Shown in pieces: positions 43,922 through 47,667 of a DNA stretch of 47,667 nt. The notes under the pieces are model-generated. The model saw only the letters and a list, made by a program, of their open reading frames with translations, ran no database searches and had not been told where the DNA came from. The position numbers and the translations under genes were made by a program. Position 1 is the stretch's first letter. Each line of letters starts with the position of its first letter. Origin of the DNA: Thalassotalea sp. 1_MG-2023 (GTDB lineage: Bacteria > Pseudomonadota > Gammaproteobacteria > Enterobacterales > Alteromonadaceae); NCBI RefSeq assembly GCF_030546745.1, contig NZ_JAUOPD010000025.1, forward strand, positions 1 through 47,667, in the 5' to 3' direction.

Positions 43922-45295
43922 GTGACATTTAAACAACTTGTAGCGGATCAAAAGGCATATTTTAATACGCTTGTCACTCGTGATATACAATGGCGTAAAA
44001 CCCAATTGCGCCAAATAAAAAAAATGGTTCAAGATAATGAACAACGTTTCTTAGATGTCTTATCTGAAGATCTTGGTAAGCCGTCCTTAGAAAGCTGGAT
44101 GACAGAAGTTTCCTATGTCGCAGGTGACGTTGATCATGTGATCAAACGATTAAATAAATGGTCGAAAAAACGAAAAGTGTCCACGCCTATTGTTGCACAG
44201 CCAGGCCGTTCATACATACAACCTGAGCCTTTAGGTAGCGTGTTAATTATTGGTGCATGGAACTATCCAGTGCAACTTGTATTAGCGCCACTTGTTGCAG
44301 CAATTTCTGCGGGTAATTGTGCAGTTATAAAGCCTTCAGAGCTTGCACCAGCAACCTCTGCACTTCTAGCTTCACTTGTACCACAGTATTTAGACAGTAA
44401 CGCTATTTCAGTTGTTGAAGGTGCTGTTGACGAAACAACTGCGTTACTCGAACTGCCATTTGACCATATTATGTACACAGGAAACGGGCAAGTTGCACGA
44501 ATAATCATGGCGGCCGCAGCTAAAAACCTGACACCCGTTACCTTAGAGTTAGGCGGAAAAAGCCCTGTATTTGTTGATCAAAGTGCTGATCTAAACATCA
44601 GTGCTCAACGTATTGCGTGGGGTAAGTGGCTCAATGCAGGACAAACGTGTATAGCCCCTGATTACATCATGGTTGAGCATTCTGTATTACCTGAACTCAT
44701 TACTGCGCTAAAAAACCAACTTCAAACGATGTTTGGCGCTAATCCAAAAGAGAGTAAGTCTTACGGACGTATTGTTAATCAACGTCACTGTGAAAGAATT
44801 GCGAGTTATCTCACCAGCGGTGACATTGTTCATGGCGGCGATATTGACATTAATGAACGATTTATTTCACCAACGATAGTCGTCGATCCCGATTTAGACA
44901 GCCCATTGATGACAGAAGAAATCTTTGGTGCGATTCTACCCATTATTACGGTGAAAAATTTCGAAGCAGCGAAAGCAACGGTAATATCAAAAGATAAACC
45001 ATTAGCTGCGTATTTATTTACCCGTGATAAAACTCAAGAACAACAGTGGTTAAACGAGATCAGTAGCGGCAGTTTATGCGTAAATGATGTGATCATGTTT
45101 AACGCTGTACCTGATCTGCCATTTGGCGGTGTTGGGCCTAGCGGAATGGGCCAGTATAGTGGTAAAGCAGGGTTTGATAATTTTAGTCATTTAAAATCAG
45201 TCCTTAAACGACCATTTTTAAAAGATTTACCTGTTCGTTTTGCACCTTTCACCTCTTTTAAATTTAAGTTATTGAAGCTTATTAGACATTTATAA
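43922..45295 (+). CDS. Aldehyde dehydrogenase, coniferyl-type/ALDH3-like
   Basis: 457 residues, the short ALDH3-like length. It oxidises aldehydes with NAD(P)+. The cofactor motif ILIIGAWNYPVQL gives the fold start; the catalytic Glu is in TLELGGKSPVFVD and the Cys in AGQTCIAPDYIMVEH. The C-terminal part SHLKSVLKRPFLKDLPVRFAPF followed by a hydrophobic basic tail (FKFKLLKLIRHL) resembles membrane-associated fatty- or coniferyl-aldehyde dehydrogenases. The GTG start at 43922 follows AGAGGG. The TetR gene directly upstream probably regulates it. A fatty-aldehyde substrate fits the neighbouring fatty-acid genes but is unproven. Confidence 0.88.
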   Translation: MTFKQLVADQKAYFNTLVTRDIQWRKTQLRQIKKMVQDNEQRFLDVLSEDLGKPSLESWMTEVSYVAGDVDHVIKRLNKWSKKRKVSTPIVAQPGRSYIQPEPLGSVLIIGAWNYPVQLVLAPLVAAISAGNCAVIKPSELAPATSALLASLVPQYLDSNAISVVEGAVDETTALLELPFDHIMYTGNGQVARIIMAAAAKNLTPVTLELGGKSPVFVDQSADLNISAQRIAWGKWLNAGQTCIAPDYIMVEHSVLPELITALKNQLQTMFGANPKESKSYGRIVNQRHCERIASYLTSGDIVHGGDIDINERFISPTIVVDPDLDSPLMTEEIFGAILPIITVKNFEAAKATVISKDKPLAAYLFTRDKTQEQQWLNEISSGSLCVNDVIMFNAVPDLPFGGVGPSGMGQYSGKAGFDNFSHLKSVLKRPFLKDLPVRFAPFTSFKFKLLKLIRHL

Positions 45296-45389
45296 AGTCA
45301 CAATCACTAGATTGACGAACATGCAGCTTATCTGTTGATAACTCGTTGTTGTATCAGTAAGTCATTTGTTAAACATGTTGCAACCACAC

Positions 45390-45428
45390 AGAAAATATAA
45401 AAGCGCCAAAGGCGCTTTTATATTTTCT
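45390..45428. terminator. Bidirectional terminator between the aldehyde and acyl-CoA dehydrogenase genes
   Basis: An 18-bp perfect stem from AGAAAATATAAAAGCGCC to its exact complement with loop AAA, centred on GCGCC/GGCGC. It separates two convergent genes and has A/T tracts on both sides. Confidence 0.9.
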
Positions 45429-45452
45429 GATAGTTTATCTACTGATAATTGT

Positions 45453-47264
45453 CTACAGTAACTCTTGGTCTAATTGCATCAATGTTTTTGGATCAGACAT
45501 CATCGTTGCAGCAAGCGATTTAGTTCTAGGCAAAATTCGCTCAAAATAAAACTCTGCTGTTTTGATTTTTGCACGGTAAAAATCTCTGTTTTCAACATCA
45601 CCAGCTAGCTTTTCATAAGCAGACTGCGCCATTTGCGCCCAAAAGTATGCCATGACGATATAACCTGAATACATTAAATAATCTACCGATGCTGAACCAA
45701 CAAAATCGCGATCTTTCTTCGCTTTAAGAGAAAGCCTGAGCGTATATTGTTGCCAGTTGGCTACTGCTTTAGTCAACGGCCAGATAAATTTATTCATTTG
45801 GCGTTTATGCGGGTTACTAGAAAGCATACTTTTATCTTTACACCAACCAAGTACTTCCATTGAAAAGCTTTTCAACGATTTGCCTCGGCTTAATAAAATT
45901 TTACGTCCAAGCAAGTCAAGCGCTTGTATCCCTGTTGTTCCTTCATACAAAGTGGCTATTCTAACATCCCGTACTATTTGCTCCATGCCCCACTCTTTTA
46001 TATAGCCATGACCACCAAATACTTGCACACCTAAATTTGCACTTTCTACACCAACCTCTGTTAGAAACGCTTTCAAAATTGGTGTGATAAAGCCAAGTCT
46101 GTAGTCTGCACGTTTACGTGTTTTTTCATCTTTTGCATGCTCTATTTCATCTGCAAGTTTCGCTGCATAATAGATCATAGCACGACCGCCTTCAGCAAAC
46201 GCTTTTTGCGTCATGAGCATTTTTCGTACATCAGGATGAACGATAATTGGGTCTGCCACTTTGTCTGGTGCTTTTTTACCAGAAAGTGAGCGCATAGATA
46301 AACGCTCTTTTGCATACATTAAGGCATTTTGATATGAAAGCTCTGTGGCACATACGCCCTGTAATGCAGTGCCTATTCGTGCAGTATTCATAAAGGTAAA
46401 CATACACTCCAAACCTTTATTAGCCGGACCAATCAACTCTCCTTTAGCACCATCAAAGTTAAGTACAGCCGTCGCGCTACCTTTTATCCCCATTTTATCT
46501 TCGATAGAGCCACATTCAACAGCATTTCTATCGGTAATGTCACCTGATTCACTAATGTTCATTTTAGGCACGATGAATAATGATATACCTTTGGTTCCAG
46601 TGGGAGCATCAGGTAAACGTGCTAAAACAATGTGCACAATGTTTTCAGTCAGATCATGCTCACCAGCAGAAATAAAAATTTTTGTTCCTGTGATTGCATA
46701 AGTGCCGTCATCATTAGGGATAGCTTTCGTTTTCACTTGACCTAAGTCAGTACCGCATTGCGGCTCGGTTAAGCACATAGTGCCGGTCCAAACCCCTTCT
46801 GTTAACCGTGTAAGGTACGTTTCTTTTTGTTTATCGCTACCATGTATATCAATCGTATTCATGGCACCATGACTAAGACCTGGGTACATTGCCCACGACC
46901 AATTCGCAGTCCCCATCATTTCTGATTTGATCATACCCATAGAAGGAGGCAACCCCTGCCCGCCGTATTCAGTGCCATGAGATAACGACTGCCAACCACC
47001 TGCAACATATTGATCGTACGCTTCTTTAAATCCTTTTGGCGTTTTTACTGCTCCATTTTCAAATTGACAGCCTTCCTTATCACCAGATTGGTTTATCGGT
47101 AATAGCTCTTGTTCACAAAATTTCGCGCATTCTTCAAAAATCGCATCAACAAGATCCGGAGTCGCTTCTTCAAACTCTGGAAACTTTTCATAATGTGGAT
47201 AAAAGCTTAAAACGTCTTCAAATAAAAATTTTATGTCTGTAATTGGTGCTTTATATGTCAGCAT
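45453..47264 (-). CDS. Acyl-CoA dehydrogenase, DmdC/FadE5-like large type
   Basis: 603 residues, longer than medium-chain enzymes, with an extra N-terminal region (MLTYKAPITDIKFLFEDVLSF) and a C-terminal domain typical of the DmdC-like group. Core motifs are GGWQSLSHGTEYGGQGLPPSM, TMCLTEPQCGTDLGQVKTKA, GTKIFISAGEHDL, QVFGGHGYIKEWGMEQIVRD and the catalytic-Glu segment RIATLYEGTTGIQALDLLGRKIL. Members act on fatty acyl-CoA or, in DmdC, methylmercaptopropionyl-CoA from DMSP. Two FadR-type sites upstream favour a fatty-acid substrate. ATG at 47264 follows GGAGAG. Confidence 0.9.
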   Translation of the reverse strand: MLTYKAPITDIKFLFEDVLSFYPHYEKFPEFEEATPDLVDAIFEECAKFCEQELLPINQSGDKEGCQFENGAVKTPKGFKEAYDQYVAGGWQSLSHGTEYGGQGLPPSMGMIKSEMMGTANWSWAMYPGLSHGAMNTIDIHGSDKQKETYLTRLTEGVWTGTMCLTEPQCGTDLGQVKTKAIPNDDGTYAITGTKIFISAGEHDLTENIVHIVLARLPDAPTGTKGISLFIVPKMNISESGDITDRNAVECGSIEDKMGIKGSATAVLNFDGAKGELIGPANKGLECMFTFMNTARIGTALQGVCATELSYQNALMYAKERLSMRSLSGKKAPDKVADPIIVHPDVRKMLMTQKAFAEGGRAMIYYAAKLADEIEHAKDEKTRKRADYRLGFITPILKAFLTEVGVESANLGVQVFGGHGYIKEWGMEQIVRDVRIATLYEGTTGIQALDLLGRKILLSRGKSLKSFSMEVLGWCKDKSMLSSNPHKRQMNKFIWPLTKAVANWQQYTLRLSLKAKKDRDFVGSASVDYLMYSGYIVMAYFWAQMAQSAYEKLAGDVENRDFYRAKIKTAEFYFERILPRTKSLAATMMSDPKTLMQLDQELL

Positions 47265-47276
47265 AAAAGCTCTCCA

Positions 47277-47293
47277 TTCTGGTATGACCTGTT
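47277..47293. promoter_or_regulatory. FadR-type operator, proximal to the acyl-CoA dehydrogenase gene
   Basis: TTCTGGTATGACCTGTT matches the FadR consensus AACTGGTCnGACCAGTT at 12 of 16 defined positions, keeping CTGGT and GACC. It lies between the likely promoter (-10 at 47306-47311) and the ribosome binding site. Confidence 0.55.
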
Positions 47294-47305
47294 ATAATTA
47301 TCCCA

Positions 47306-47334
47306 ATACTAGATAACTCTACGAGATAAATCAA
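47306..47334 (-). promoter_or_regulatory. Putative acyl-CoA dehydrogenase promoter
   Basis: On the minus strand TTGATT (complement of 47329-47334) and TAGTAT (complement of 47306-47311) are 17 bp apart. One FadR-type site overlaps the -35 and the other lies just after the transcript start. Confidence 0.45.
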
Positions 47335-47349
47335 CTGGTCTTACCTCTA
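47333..47349. promoter_or_regulatory. FadR-type operator, distal
   Basis: AACTGGTCTTACCTCTA has one perfect FadR half-site (AACTGGTC) and a partial second half. It touches the likely -35 element. The rest of the gap to 47591 shows no gene, only a weak AATATCA/TGATATT hairpin at 47539-47556 downstream of the tRNA. Confidence 0.5.
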
Positions 47350-47591
47350 TATTTTAATCAAGCACTCAGCAATGAGTATTTTCTAAACGAAAAATTAAAG
47401 ACTAATAGGCAAAACATTTTATAGAACCTGTAACGTTAACAGCTAAAGCATAGCAGGCATTAAGCTGAAAATAAGCGTGTTAGTAATACAAGAACTAATG
47501 TTTAAAGAGTATAGATGCTTTATAGAAAAGCGAAGATTAATATCAGTGATGATATTGAAAGAAATATTCGTAATATAAGGATATAAAAAAT

Positions 47592-47667
47592 TGGCGGAGT
47601 GGACGGGACTCGAACCCGCGACCCCCGGCGTGACAGGCCGGTATTCTAACCAACTGAACTACCACTC
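47592..47667 (-). tRNA. tRNA-Asp (GTC), 5' base cut off by the window edge
   Basis: Read on the minus strand it has anticodon loop CTGTCAC (GTC, Asp), T-arm GGGTTCGAGTCCC, and a 3' CCA encoded at 47592-47594. Length is 76 nt, and comparison with the E. coli tRNA-Asp (starting GGAG) indicates that one 5' G lies beyond the window. Confidence 0.97.

Overview
The window is chromosomal DNA of a marine gammaproteobacterium, most likely from Alteromonadales (Colwellia/Thalassotalea-like). The evidence is an AT-rich composition, housekeeping gene orders shared with E. coli (alaA-yfbR; dapB-carA-carB-greA; gcvR-bcp; bepA-yfgD-hda near purM-purN; yafJ beside fadE), a large Oar-type TonB-dependent receptor, and gammaproteobacterial families such as VC2046/SO_2500, DUF2066, DUF2069 and DUF3108. 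Species is inferred from protein resemblance only. Both window edges fall one nucleotide inside a tRNA gene (Asn on the left, Asp on the right).

Region by region. 1-1.73 kb: two intact tRNA-Asn genes, then decaying copies of the same tRNA/terminator unit. One copy of the terminator is split by a degraded insertion element of 1.25 kb with 25-bp perfect inverted repeats, an imperfect 9-bp target duplication, a broken transposase gene and a small passenger membrane-protein gene. 1.7-6.3 kb: a membrane-anchored protein of unknown function, an LRAT-domain protein, alaA, yfbR (with an HD-to-HE change) and a VC2046-family gene. 6.4-15.3 kb: deoA and cdd, a TonB-dependent receptor, a RutR-like TetR regulator, a secreted endonuclease/exonuclease/phosphatase and a lipoprotein alkaline phosphatase. 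Palindromes close to the E. coli RutR consensus lie in front of cdd and the receptor gene, so this stretch reads as one nucleic-acid and nucleotide scavenging regulon. 15.4-23.6 kb: an AraC-type regulator, greA, carB, carA, dapB, an NTF2-like gene and fklB. 23.8-39.4 kb: an NhaC-type antiporter, bamC (without dapA beside it), gcvR, bcp, perM, a TusA-like gene, bepA, yfgD, a DUF2069 gene, an HExxH lipoprotein, hda, a DUF2066 gene, purM, purN, a DUF3108 gene and a YafJ-like amidotransferase. 39.5-47.3 kb: fadE, a YihG-type acyltransferase, a TetR regulator with an aldehyde dehydrogenase, and a second large acyl-CoA dehydrogenase. FadR-type operators sit at both dehydrogenase promoters.

How the genes work together. 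The clearest functional unit is 6.4-15.3 kb. Secreted nuclease/phosphodiesterase and phosphatase would release phosphate and nucleosides, the receptor would take up an oligomeric or chelated product, Cdd and DeoA (with YfbR nearby) would salvage pyrimidine nucleosides, and a pyrimidine-sensing TetR would set expression. The second unit is fatty-acid metabolism at the right end, where the acyl-CoA dehydrogenases appear to share FadR control. Most other genes are core housekeeping. No CRISPR array, prophage, integron or defence island was seen.
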